A DNA stretch of 64,000 bases. It comes from Sulfuricurvum sp. (GTDB taxonomy: Bacteria > Campylobacterota > Campylobacteria > Campylobacterales > Sulfurimonadaceae). The stretch spans positions 1 through 64,000 of the forward strand of contig JAGXFL010000007.1 in assembly GCA_024637295.1 (NCBI GenBank), given 5' to 3'. Positions 1-9,759 of the stretch are shown in pieces (position 1 is the first letter of the stretch; each line of letters starts with the position of its first letter). The position numbers and the translations under genes are program-made. The notes under the pieces were generated by a model. It searched no databases, was not told where the DNA came from, and saw only the letters and a program-made list of their open reading frames with translations.

Positions 1-32
1 GGGTAGCGCTCTACCAACTGAGCTAAACTCCC
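1..32 (-). tRNA. tRNA, 3' part cut by window edge, identity unknown
   Basis: Read on the minus strand, positions 32 to 1 give the 5' acceptor strand, a D-arm with the GCTCAGTTGGTAGAGC signature and the start of the anticodon stem. The anticodon and 3' half lie outside the window, so the amino acid cannot be assigned. It is the last visible member of a three-tRNA cluster and lies 18 nt downstream of tRNA-Glu. Confidence 0.85.
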
Positions 33-50
33 ATGTCATTTTCGAACAAA

Positions 51-126
51 TGGCGACCCCTAAAGGATTTGAACCTCTGTTCCTACCATGAAGTGATAGT
101 GTCCTTGGCCACTAGACGAAAGGGTC
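51..126 (-). tRNA. tRNA-Glu (anticodon TTC)
   Basis: A 76-nt cloverleaf can be folded by eye, with an encoded 3' CCA (complement of 51-53). The acceptor stem pairs GACCCTT with AGGGGTC, the D-arm begins GTCTAGTGG as in bacterial tRNA-Glu, and the T-loop is TTCAAAT. The anticodon stem CTATC/GGTAG closes the loop ACTTCAT, placing TTC at positions 34-36 (complement of 90-92). Oddity: position 33 is C (plus-strand G93) where elongator tRNAs almost always have U, and position 32 is A. It lies between tRNA-Lys and the truncated tRNA and is probably cotranscribed with them. Confidence 0.92.
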
Positions 127-144
127 ACTTAAAACTATAAACCA

Positions 145-220
145 TGGTGTCCCGTGATGGATTCGAACCATCGACCCCTTCATTAAAAGTGAAATGCTCT
201 ACCAGCTGAGCTAACGGGAC
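145..220 (-). tRNA. tRNA-Lys (anticodon TTT)
   Basis: A canonical 76-nt tRNA with encoded CCA. The acceptor stem is GTCCCGT/ACGGGAC, the D-arm GCTCAGCTGGTAGAGC, the anticodon loop CTTTTAA (anticodon TTT) and the T-loop TTCGAAT. It is the first gene of the tRNA cluster, about 30 nt downstream of the predicted transcription start of the consensus promoter at 258-286. Confidence 0.96.
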
Positions 221-257
221 CTCTTCAACCAACGAACACGGTGATTGTGAGGGCGAA

Positions 258-286
258 ATTATAGGCTAAAAGAGCTTTGTTGTCAA
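258..286 (-). promoter_or_regulatory. Consensus sigma70 promoter of the tRNA cluster
   Basis: On the minus strand there is a perfect -35 TTGACA (complement of 281-286), a 17-nt spacer and a perfect -10 TATAAT (complement of 258-263). Transcription should start near 250 and run into tRNA-Lys, tRNA-Glu and the truncated tRNA. A full-consensus promoter is typical for stable RNA genes. Confidence 0.9.
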
Positions 287-296
287 GCTAAATTTT

Positions 297-1391
297 CTAA
301 TGGGCAAAAAACAATTCTTTATCACTGTTGATGAGCATTTTTACCGCCATCAAAACGCTTTGCTCCTGAATGTATCTGCGATCTCCATGAAATATAAAGC
401 GTTCTGTGTGAACATGTGTCTTGGTCCGTGCGCTGATGTACACGGTTCCAACGGGCTTGCTCTCAGTTGCACCTGTAGGTCCTGCTATTCCGCTGATTGC
501 CAGAGCATAATCGGCGTAACTGACATTCATAGCTCCCTCAGACATCTGATTGACCACATCGGCACTGACTGCACCGTGTGTTTCGAGGGACTCATCATCC
601 ACTGCGAGCCAATTGGCTTTGAGAACATTATCATACGTGATGAGAGAACCTTCGAAGATGGATGAAGCACCACTGTTGGCGGTAAGATAATAGGCCAGCA
701 GTCCCCCGCTGCAACTTTCGGCAAAGGAGATCTTCTTGTTGTGTTTATGAAGGCGCTCGATGATGAAGGAAGCGATGTTACCTGCAGTAATGACTTTATG
801 GCTCATAAGTCCTTTGGTAGAGGCGATAAACTGAGAAAGATTACCATGTTTACGTGTATAAATCTTGAGTTTCAGCCACCCTTCAACCAATTCACTAAAC
901 TCTAATCGAACGTCAAAAGTCTGGGATAACGGTTCTAATAGGGTTTGAGCACTTGAAATATCTTCATTAAAAATATGGATAACGGCATTGCGATGCTCGT
1001 CCTCTATCAATATTTGGGGCAATGGCTTACCTTCATGGGCTTGAATGACATTAATATCTGAAGTGTTATGATGAAGTAGATAACTACCATTTTCTAACAC
1101 ACTTGCTCGCGAGGGGATGAGCATTTGTTCTTTTAGAATCTGATTGTCAGCGGTAACGGTACTAAGCAGTTTTCCCACGATAGTAAACGTACTTTTTGTC
1201 GTGATTATGATGACTTTGGATTCGTGTTTGAGGAGTTCTTCAAGATGAAGAAACAACCCTTTGTCTGACTCATCAAAATACGAAATAGAATCGATCGAAG
1301 CAAGAGTGGCTTTGATCGTTCGTATGATGTATCGTTCGTATGCCTCATTGAGGGTAAGTCGATTGCCGACAAAAATGATATCCCGTTTCAT
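297..1391 (-). CDS. CinA-family protein (C-terminal nicotinamide-nucleotide amidase-type domain)
   Basis: The 364-residue product has a recognisable C-terminal CinA domain (about residues 205-364) with the motifs AESCSGG (224-230), GAVS (273-276) and SGIAGPTG (300-307), then KPVGTVY. In this family the domain deamidates NMN to NaMN for pyridine-nucleotide salvage. The N-terminal 190 residues occupy the place of the MoCF-like COG1058 domain of full-length CinA (about 400 aa), but I do not see its usual glycine- and Asp-rich nucleotide-binding motifs, so that half looks divergent. I chose the ATG at 1391 (MKRDIIF) over upstream in-frame starts because a TATACT -10 element lies at 1419-1424 and a GGA-type ribosome site precedes 1391. 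The gene is divergent from ileS. The deamidase role is a family-based prediction. Confidence 0.82.
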   Translation of the reverse strand: MKRDIIFVGNRLTLNEAYERYIIRTIKATLASIDSISYFDESDKGLFLHLEELLKHESKVIIITTKSTFTIVGKLLSTVTADNQILKEQMLIPSRASVLENGSYLLHHNTSDINVIQAHEGKPLPQILIEDEHRNAVIHIFNEDISSAQTLLEPLSQTFDVRLEFSELVEGWLKLKIYTRKHGNLSQFIASTKGLMSHKVITAGNIASFIIERLHKHNKKISFAESCSGGLLAYYLTANSGASSIFEGSLITYDNVLKANWLAVDDESLETHGAVSADVVNQMSEGAMNVSYADYALAISGIAGPTGATESKPVGTVYISARTKTHVHTERFIFHGDRRYIQEQSVLMAVKMLINSDKELFFAH

Positions 1392-1418
1392 GCTTTTTCC
1401 GGTAATGAATTTGGGCAT

Positions 1419-1473
1419 AGTATAGCATAGCTGTCCATATGACAGCAAAAATTAATCCCCAAACCGCTATAAT
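1419..1473. promoter_or_regulatory. Divergent promoter region, cinA-like gene / ileS
   Basis: A minus-strand -10 TATACT (complement of 1419-1424) lies about 28 nt upstream of the CinA-like start. A plus-strand TATAAT (1468-1473) lies about 35 nt upstream of the ileS start at 1508. The -35 regions are poorly conserved, as is common in Campylobacterota. This also argues against longer N-termini for either gene. Confidence 0.55.
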
Positions 1474-1507
1474 TCGCCACTTTTATACGCATATTTTAAG
1501 GGATGAG

Positions 1508-4267
1508 ATGGATTACAAAGATACCCTCCTGCTACCTCAAACAGAGTTTCCGATGCGCGGCAACCTAGTTCAAAACGAACCGCAACGTTATGCCGCATGG
1601 ATTGCCAAAGATGTTTATGGCAAGATGAAAACCAATCGTAAGGGTGCGCCAACCTTTACTTTGCATGACGGACCTCCCTATGCCAATGGACATACTCACA
1701 TCGGGCATGCACTCAACAAAATACTCAAAGACATCATCGTCAAATACAACTATTTTAACGGCAAATCAGTCCGTTTTACCCCGGGTTGGGATTGTCACGG
1801 TTTACCGATCGAACAACAAGTTGAGAAGAAATTGGGCGGAAAACAAAAAAAAGAACTTTTAAGTAAGGCCGAAGTACGTAAGTTATGCCGTGCTCATGCT
1901 ACTGAATTTGTCGATATTCAGCGAGAAGAGTTCAAAAAACTGGGTGTTATTGCAGATTGGGATAATCCATATTTGACGATGGATTACAAATTTGAAGCTA
2001 ATATTTACCGTACATTGTGTTCGGTAGCCAAAAAAGGGCTCTTGATCGAACGATCCAAACCTGTGTACTGGAGCTGGGCGGAGCGTACGGCACTTGCTGA
2101 AGCCGAAGTCGAGTACGAAGACAAAGAAGATTACTCGATCTATGTCGCGTTTGAACTTAGTGATGAAGCAAAGATTCGTGCAGGGATCGAAGGCAAAGCT
2201 GCTATGGTGATCTGGACAACGACGCCGTGGACCCTTCCTGCTAATACAGGGATTTCTCTTAATCCTGAGGAGATCTATGTACGTACGACCGATGGGTACA
2301 TCGTGGCTGAAAAACGTTACGATGCACTCATCGAAGAGGGTGTACTAAGCGGTGCGGTAGTACAGCGTATCGAAGCGAAAAAATTTGAAAATCTTTATGC
2401 GATCAATCCTCTCAATGGTCGTGGTTCTCATCTCGTTCTTGGCGAGCATGTTTTGATGGAAAACGGTTCAGGCTGTGTTCACACAGCACCCGGACATGGG
2501 GAAGATGACTATCGTATCGGTTTGGTTTACAATCTCGAAGTGGTTATGCCTGTTGATGAGACGGGATGTTATGACAATACGGTCGTCACGGAAAAATTGT
2601 TGCCGAATCCGGAAAGTTTTGTAGGAACCCATATCTTCAAAGCCAATGAGCCGATTATTGAACTCTTGGGCGCGAGTGCTCTAAAAGTTTCTAAATTCTG
2701 CCACTCGTATCCGCACTGCTGGAGATCACACACTCCGTTGATCTTTCGTGCGACCAAGCAGTGGTTTATAAGTGTTGACGGAACGCCTGAGGGTGAAACA
2801 AAAACCTTGCGCGAGATTGCGTTGGGCGAAGTGGCAAAAACCGCTTTTTATCCTGAAACAGGCCGTAACCGCCTCAACGCAATGGTCGAAAATCGTCCTG
2901 ATTGGTGTATCTCCCGTCAGCGTGACTGGGGTGTTCCGATTGCCCTTTTCCGTGTCAAAGCGACCGGTGAAGTGATCTTGGATGAAAAAGTTCTCAATTT
3001 TACAGCGATGATCTTTGAGATGCACGGCAGTGATGCATGGTACTCTATGAGTATCCCTGAGTTGCTCTATCCTGGATGTCCGCATAAAGCCGATGAGTTG
3101 GAAAAAGTAACGGATATTTTGGATGTATGGTTCGACAGCGGTTCGACATGGAATGCTGTGTTGAAATCACGCAACTACGATGCAGGAACCTATCCGGCTG
3201 ATTTGTATATCGAAGGTTCTGACCAGCATCGCGGATGGTTCCAGTCTTCATTATTCCTCAGTACGGCAGTAGAACATGTGGCTCCTTATAAAGCACTCTT
3301 GACACATGGATTCACCGTGGATGAGAAGGGTGAAAAGATGTCCAAGTCTAAGGGCAACGTTGTTGCACCTGATAGTGTTTTAAAAGAATATGGTTCTGAG
3401 ATCTTGCGTCTATGGGTTGCGATGAGCGATTATCAAGGGGATTTGAAGATTTCCGGAAATATTCTTAAGCAGACATCAGAGCAATACCGTAAATTGCGTA
3501 ATACTTTCCGTATCATGTTGGCAAATATTGATGGATTAGAAGCAATCGTACCGTACAGTGAGATGGGCGAGATCGATAAATGGATCGTAGCAAAGGCCAA
3601 AGAGGTCTTTGATGAGACGCACCGTTTGTTTGGTGAATATAACTTTGTTCATGGGATGAGCGGTTTGAATTATTTCATCGTCAATGAACTAAGCGGCGTC
3701 TATATCGATATTACCAAAGACCGTATGTATTGTGATGGCAAAGATTCTATTGAGCGTCGTTCAAGCCAGAGCGCCATGGCAATCATTGCCCGTTCTATGT
3801 TAGGACTCATTGCACCGATTTTGACCTATACAGCCGATGAGATTTTTGATAATGCTCCTGCAATCTTACGCGGTGATGCAAGCGATATTTTTGATATTAC
3901 TTACAGCTCGATCGATCCGGTAGAAAGTGCTTGGGATTATGCAACGATGAGTGTTGTTCGTGAGAAATTCAATGAAGTCGTGGATGGATTGAAAAAAGAG
4001 AAAGTCATCAAAAATACTCTGGAATTGGTGATTTCAACGCAATCAAGCTGTGCTGCATCTGCTAAAAAAGCGGATATTGAAGAGTTTTTGGTCATCTCTA
4101 AATGGTGTGCATGTGAATTGAACGATATTTTAGGGACATTTGAAATTGAGGGTGACACGTTCAACATAGCACGTGCCTCCAAAGCGAAATGTCCACGTTG
4201 TTGGAAATATCACAGTGTGGATGAAGAGACTGCCTGTGAGCGTTGTGCTTCGGTGGTAGGTGAATGA
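1508..4267 (+). CDS. ileS: Isoleucyl-tRNA synthetase
   Basis: Charges tRNA-Ile with isoleucine in the cytoplasm. The 919-residue product has the class I HIGH-type motif (HIGH in the segment GHTHIGHALN, about residue 70), the large CP1 editing domain containing TTPWTLPANT, a KMSKS motif in the segment EKMSKSKGN (about residue 610) and a C-terminal zinc site of the CPRCWK...CERC type. An upstream in-frame ATG at 1439 exists, but the protein family starts near MDYKDTLLLP, so I place the start at 1508, downstream of the TATAAT at 1468-1473. The stop overlaps the start of a small membrane ORF. The order ileS / small ORF / gatA / guaB matches Campylobacter jejuni as I recall it. Confidence 0.97.
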   Translation: MDYKDTLLLPQTEFPMRGNLVQNEPQRYAAWIAKDVYGKMKTNRKGAPTFTLHDGPPYANGHTHIGHALNKILKDIIVKYNYFNGKSVRFTPGWDCHGLPIEQQVEKKLGGKQKKELLSKAEVRKLCRAHATEFVDIQREEFKKLGVIADWDNPYLTMDYKFEANIYRTLCSVAKKGLLIERSKPVYWSWAERTALAEAEVEYEDKEDYSIYVAFELSDEAKIRAGIEGKAAMVIWTTTPWTLPANTGISLNPEEIYVRTTDGYIVAEKRYDALIEEGVLSGAVVQRIEAKKFENLYAINPLNGRGSHLVLGEHVLMENGSGCVHTAPGHGEDDYRIGLVYNLEVVMPVDETGCYDNTVVTEKLLPNPESFVGTHIFKANEPIIELLGASALKVSKFCHSYPHCWRSHTPLIFRATKQWFISVDGTPEGETKTLREIALGEVAKTAFYPETGRNRLNAMVENRPDWCISRQRDWGVPIALFRVKATGEVILDEKVLNFTAMIFEMHGSDAWYSMSIPELLYPGCPHKADELEKVTDILDVWFDSGSTWNAVLKSRNYDAGTYPADLYIEGSDQHRGWFQSSLFLSTAVEHVAPYKALLTHGFTVDEKGEKMSKSKGNVVAPDSVLKEYGSEILRLWVAMSDYQGDLKISGNILKQTSEQYRKLRNTFRIMLANIDGLEAIVPYSEMGEIDKWIVAKAKEVFDETHRLFGEYNFVHGMSGLNYFIVNELSGVYIDITKDRMYCDGKDSIERRSSQSAMAIIARSMLGLIAPILTYTADEIFDNAPAILRGDASDIFDITYSSIDPVESAWDYATMSVVREKFNEVVDGLKKEKVIKNTLELVISTQSSCAASAKKADIEEFLVISKWCACELNDILGTFEIEGDTFNIARASKAKCPRCWKYHSVDEETACERCASVVGE

Positions 4268-4389
4268 TAGACGTAACCCAAAGTGTGCCGATGAGTTTTA
4301 TCATTGAGACGATTGGTGTTATTTTTACAGCCATTGCTGTGGGGATTTTGATGGTTATAAAAGCTAAACGAACTAAGGAGAATAGATGA
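4264..4389 (+). CDS. 41-residue single-span membrane protein between ileS and gatA
   Basis: The ORF begins with an ATG overlapping the ileS stop by 4 nt (ATGA) and ends at 4387-4389, overlapping the gatA ATG (4386) in the same way. The peptide has a short polar N-terminus, one hydrophobic span (about residues 11-33, rich in I, V, G, A) and a basic tail (KAKRTKENR), predicting an inner-membrane protein with a cytoplasmic C-terminus. Double translational coupling and a recalled small membrane ORF at the same locus in C. jejuni support it as a real gene. Function is unknown. Confidence 0.72.
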   Translation: MIDVTQSVPMSFIIETIGVIFTAIAVGILMVIKAKRTKENR

Positions 4390-5726
4390 TTACCCTAAAA
4401 GAAGCATTAAAGCTCTCCAAAGAGGAAATTGCAGCCCTCAAGGAAGAACTGAAAGTCAAGATTGCCGCATATCCTGAACTTAACGGTTATGTCGATGTTG
4501 AAAATGTGGGTGAGGGAATCCCAATCGCGATCAAGGACAATATCCAAGTAAAAGGATGGTCGGTTACTTCGGGGTCGAATATCCTAAAAGGATATATTGC
4601 TCCGTATAATGCTACGGTCATTGAAAAACTTATGGCAAATGGATTGAGTCCGTTTGGCCGTACCAACATGGATGAATTTGCGATGGGCTCGACGACGGAG
4701 AGCAGCTGTTATGGCAAAACCCTTAATCCGCGTAATCATAATTGTGTTCCCGGTGGAAGCTCGGGCGGATCAGCAGCAGTTGTTGCAGCGGGACTCGCGA
4801 TAGCCGCATTGGGCAGTGACACGGGTGGATCGATCCGTCAGCCTGCTGCATTTTGCGGAATCGTCGGGATGAAACCGACTTATGGCCGTGTCAGCCGTTA
4901 CGGTTTAGGTGCGTACGCGAGTTCATTGGACCAAATCGGACCGATGACACAAAATGTCGAAGACGCAGCGATTTTGTACGATATGATCCAAGGGTATGAT
5001 CCACGAGATTCGACGAGTGTGGATCGTAATGACGGGATGGTCAGTGATAAATTGGATGCGAATATCAAGCTTAAAATCGCTATCGTACCAGAATACATTA
5101 AAGATGCGTCTGCTGACGTACGCAAAGCGTATACAAAAGCAGTAGAAGCACTTAAAAATGCGGGTCACACCATTATTGAAAAAACATTGATGGACCCAAA
5201 ATACGACATTTCGGCCTATTACATCACGGCAACGGCAGAAGCTACGACCAATCTTGCCCGTTACGACGGTATCCGTTACGGAAATCGTGTTGAGGGTGAG
5301 AATCTCAAAGATACGTTTTTACAAACACGCTCTTTGGGTTTTGGCCATGAAGTTCAGCGCCGTATTATGCTGGGGAACTTTGTACTTTCATCAGGATATT
5401 ATGATGCGTATTACGTCAAGGCACAAAAAGTACGCTCATTGATCCAAGAAGAGTATAATAAGATATTTGAAGAGGTCGATCTCATCTTGACTCCGGTCGC
5501 TCCGGCAACAGCGTATGAATTTGGGGCTTTGAATGATCCTCTTGAGATGTATTTGAGCGATATCTATACGATTTCGGTCAATCTTGCGGGTCTTCCCGCG
5601 ATTTCGTTACCTATAGACATTGCGGACAACGGTATGCCTGTGGGGCTACAGCTTATTGGTGCTGCGTATGCAGAACAAACTTTATTTAACGGGGCATTGA
5701 GTCTCGAAAACCACCTGAAAGGATAA
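4386..5726 (+). CDS. gatA: Glutamyl-tRNA(Gln)/aspartyl-tRNA(Asn) amidotransferase subunit A
   Basis: Amidase subunit of GatCAB, which hydrolyses glutamine and passes ammonia to mischarged Glu-tRNA(Gln) or Asp-tRNA(Asn) in organisms lacking the direct synthetases. The 446-residue protein carries the amidase signature [10 protein letters not shown] (122-131). The Ser-cisSer-Lys triad is visible as K50 (in IAIKDN), S125 and S149 (in [10 protein letters not shown]), with the spacing found in characterised GatA. The start overlaps the small upstream ORF and guaB follows after 3 nt, so this is one operon. The partner gatB lies at 32753-34183; gatC is not in the window. Confidence 0.97.
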   Translation: MITLKEALKLSKEEIAALKEELKVKIAAYPELNGYVDVENVGEGIPIAIKDNIQVKGWSVTSGSNILKGYIAPYNATVIEKLMANGLSPFGRTNMDEFAMGSTTESSCYGKTLNPRNHNCVPGGSSGGSAAVVAAGLAIAALGSDTGGSIRQPAAFCGIVGMKPTYGRVSRYGLGAYASSLDQIGPMTQNVEDAAILYDMIQGYDPRDSTSVDRNDGMVSDKLDANIKLKIAIVPEYIKDASADVRKAYTKAVEALKNAGHTIIEKTLMDPKYDISAYYITATAEATTNLARYDGIRYGNRVEGENLKDTFLQTRSLGFGHEVQRRIMLGNFVLSSGYYDAYYVKAQKVRSLIQEEYNKIFEEVDLILTPVAPATAYEFGALNDPLEMYLSDIYTISVNLAGLPAISLPIDIADNGMPVGLQLIGAAYAEQTLFNGALSLENHLKG

Positions 5727-7175
<1,449 letters not shown>

Positions 7176-7190
7176 ATAAAAAGGGGTACT

Positions 7191-8462
7191 ATGCAATTGC
7201 AAACTGAAGCGTTACACGCTGGATACGACAAAGATACTCAACGAACTATGGCTGTTCCTATGTATATGAGCACGGCTTTTGATTTTGGCAGTGCCGATTT
7301 TGCTGCAAGTAGTTTTAATCTTGAACAGGGAACTGACAATGTTTATACTCGAGTGGGAAATCCCACAACCGCTGTTTTAGAAAAACGATTTGCCGTTTTG
7401 GAAGGTGGAAGTGCCGCATTGGCAGTTAGCAGTGGTATGAGTGCTATATTTTATAGTATTCTAAATGTCGCGCAAGCTGGTGATAATATCATCGTTGCTA
7501 ATCAACTCTATGGTGGAACAGTTACGCTCTTTTCCCAAACATTGAAACGATTAGGGATCGAAGCTCGATTTTTTGATATTCATTCACCTGATGCGATTGA
7601 AGCGTTGATAGATGATCAATCTAAATGTTTGTTTTTTGAGAGTATTACGAACCCGAGTATTGATGTTCCAAATTTTGATGCTCTGATTGCTGTAGCAAAT
7701 AAATATAATATTATTACTATTGTCGATAACACCGTTGCGACACCTATGTTATGTCAGCCATTATTACTGGGAGTGGATGTTGTTGTTCACAGTGCGAGTA
7801 AGTACACAACAGGTCAAGGACTTGCAATCGGTGGATTGATAGTAGAGCGAAAAAATCTTGCGGAAAAGATTAAAGGAAACGTTCGCTATCCTGATTTTAA
7901 TGCACCGGAAGTAAGTTATCATGGATTAGTATTTGCCGATTCTGTGGTAAGTGGTATCTTATTTACGTTTAGAACTAGAATGATATTAATGCGTGATACA
8001 GGAGCGGTATTAAGCCCATTTAATGCGTGGTTGTTTATTCAAGGAGTTGAGACATTGTCACTGCGGATGAAACAGCACTCCCAAAGTGCATTGAACATTG
8101 CCCAGTGGCTTGAAAGTCACCCTCGTATAAAAAAAGTAAACTACCCTTTACTTCACAGTGATAAAAGTTATGCTAATGCTCAAAAATATCTAACTAAAGG
8201 CTCAAGTGGATTGTTGAGTTTTGAGGTAGACGACTTTGAAACAGCAAAAAAAGTATTGGATAACGTCACTATATTTTCTATTGTAGCCAATATTGGAGAC
8301 AGTAAATCGATTATCAATCATTCTGCTTCTACTACACATCAGCAGCTGAGCAAAGATGAGTTGAAAAAAGCAGGTGTGAGTGAAGGTTTGATCCGCCTAA
8401 GTGTTGGACTGGAAGATTGTGATGATTTGATCAATGACTTGAAACAGGCATTGGACGCGTAA
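7191..8462 (+). CDS. metY: O-acetylhomoserine sulfhydrylase (MetY-type Cys/Met metabolism PLP enzyme)
   Basis: Forms homocysteine from O-acetylhomoserine and sulfide using PLP. The 423-residue length and opening (TEALHAGY) are typical of the MetY branch of the cystathionine gamma-synthase family. The PLP lysine is K204 in SASKYTTGQG, and YTRVGNPT (52-59) matches the family substrate/cofactor loop. metX, which makes its substrate, starts 8 nt downstream, so the pair gives direct sulfhydrylation. The start at 7191 follows an AAAAGGGG ribosome site. The codons look more AT-rich than in guaB before it, possibly reflecting a different origin. A MetZ-like role is less likely given the size. Confidence 0.93.
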   Translation: MQLQTEALHAGYDKDTQRTMAVPMYMSTAFDFGSADFAASSFNLEQGTDNVYTRVGNPTTAVLEKRFAVLEGGSAALAVSSGMSAIFYSILNVAQAGDNIIVANQLYGGTVTLFSQTLKRLGIEARFFDIHSPDAIEALIDDQSKCLFFESITNPSIDVPNFDALIAVANKYNIITIVDNTVATPMLCQPLLLGVDVVVHSASKYTTGQGLAIGGLIVERKNLAEKIKGNVRYPDFNAPEVSYHGLVFADSVVSGILFTFRTRMILMRDTGAVLSPFNAWLFIQGVETLSLRMKQHSQSALNIAQWLESHPRIKKVNYPLLHSDKSYANAQKYLTKGSSGLLSFEVDDFETAKKVLDNVTIFSIVANIGDSKSIINHSASTTHQQLSKDELKKAGVSEGLIRLSVGLEDCDDLINDLKQALDA

Positions 8463-8470
8463 AGAGAAAT

Positions 8471-9571
8471 ATGTTAAATCTCGAAACGAAAACGGAACAC
8501 TTTACAAATCCTCTGTATTTGGAGAGTGGTCGTATTTTAGAGCCGTATGATATTGTCTATGAAACGTACGGACAGCTCAATGAGGCAAAAGACAATGTCA
8601 TCATTGTCTGTCATGCGCTAACGGGCTCACATCATGCGGCAGGTACGTATGAAGGGGATAATAAACCCGGATGGTGGGATGGTTTAATAGGTTCTGGAAA
8701 AGCGGTTGATACCGACCATTTTTTCGTGATCTGTACCAATGTCATCGGAAGCTGTTTTGGTTCAACTGGGCCTATGTCTCCGCGTTATCCGTATAATGAA
8801 CCCTATCGTTATAAATTTCCGGTTGTCACTATCTTGGACATGGTTAAGGCACAGCGTATACTGCTTGATCGGCTGGGAATTCATGAAGTTCATGCGATCA
8901 TTGGGGGATCGATGGGGGGGATGCAGGCTCTTGTCTTTGGTATCTATTTCCCTAACTTTGCTAAAAAAATCATTGCAATGGCAACGACACATGCTACGCA
9001 ATCGTGGGCGATAGCTTTTAACAAAGTTGCCCAAGAAGCGATCCTGCAAGACCCTGAGTTTAAAAATGGCTACTATGATCCCAAGACTATTCAAGAAAAT
9101 GGTCTTAGCGGTATGGCTATAGGACGCATGGCGGGACATATCAGCTTTTTATCACCACAGTCTATGGAGCGAAAGTTTGGACGTGAATACAAACGAACGG
9201 ACGGATTATTTGAACTGTTCGGAAAGTTTCAGGTAGAATCGTATCTGGAATATAATGGATACAATTTTACAAAGTGGTTTGATCCTTTGTCGTATTTGTA
9301 CATTACCAAGGCGATTAATATTCATGATCTCTCCAGAGGCTTTGACTCCCTGGAAGAAGCTTTGGAAAAAGTGGTGTGTGAACTGTATTTGGTAGGATTT
9401 GAAAAAGACTTTTTATTTTTGCCTTCTGAAATGGAACATATAGCCAACACAATGAGAGGCTGCGGAAAAGAAAATGTCGATTACATTGAGATAGAAAGTG
9501 ATTACGGGCATGATGCTTTTTTGGTTGAAATTGATAAAATTGATCAGTATGTAAGGGATGCACTATGTTAG
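8471..9571 (+). CDS. metX: Homoserine O-acetyltransferase
   Basis: Acetylates homoserine with acetyl-CoA to start methionine synthesis. The 366-residue alpha/beta-hydrolase fold protein has the nucleophile elbow GGSMGGMQ with S147, the TGSHHAAG segment (51-58) and the catalytic His in GHDAFLVE (H347) near the C-terminus. I cannot tell acetyl from succinyl specificity by eye, but pairing with metY favours acetyl. It overlaps xseB by 7 nt. Confidence 0.95.
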   Translation: MLNLETKTEHFTNPLYLESGRILEPYDIVYETYGQLNEAKDNVIIVCHALTGSHHAAGTYEGDNKPGWWDGLIGSGKAVDTDHFFVICTNVIGSCFGSTGPMSPRYPYNEPYRYKFPVVTILDMVKAQRILLDRLGIHEVHAIIGGSMGGMQALVFGIYFPNFAKKIIAMATTHATQSWAIAFNKVAQEAILQDPEFKNGYYDPKTIQENGLSGMAIGRMAGHISFLSPQSMERKFGREYKRTDGLFELFGKFQVESYLEYNGYNFTKWFDPLSYLYITKAINIHDLSRGFDSLEEALEKVVCELYLVGFEKDFLFLPSEMEHIANTMRGCGKENVDYIEIESDYGHDAFLVEIDKIDQYVRDALC

Positions 9572-9759
9572 AAGATGAAAGTTTTGAAGATAAAATCATT
9601 AATGCAAAAGCAATTTTAGAAAAACTTATGGATCCTGCACTTCCTATGAATGAAAGTGTCAAGGCGTATGAAGCAGGGATGAATGAGCTTAAAACAGCTG
9701 AAAAGATGTTAGAACAAGCGCAGTTACAGATCCAAATTATCAAAAACCAGGATCAATGA
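9565..9759 (+). CDS. xseB: Exodeoxyribonuclease VII small subunit
   Basis: A 64-residue all-helical protein with the XseB pattern: a helix with LEKLMDPALPMNESVKAYEAGM followed by a second helix rich in E, K, Q. It assembles with the XseA large subunit (not in this window) into the single-strand-specific exonuclease VII. It overlaps metX upstream and the nitrilase-like gene downstream (ATGA), so it is translated as part of this operon. Small size lowers certainty slightly. Confidence 0.88.
   Translation: MLEDESFEDKIINAKAILEKLMDPALPMNESVKAYEAGMNELKTAEKMLEQAQLQIQIIKNQDQ

Noticed and set aside
7176..7190. Possible SAM or other riboswitch before metY
   Set aside because: Only 15 nt separate guaB and metY, too short for any known methionine riboswitch.
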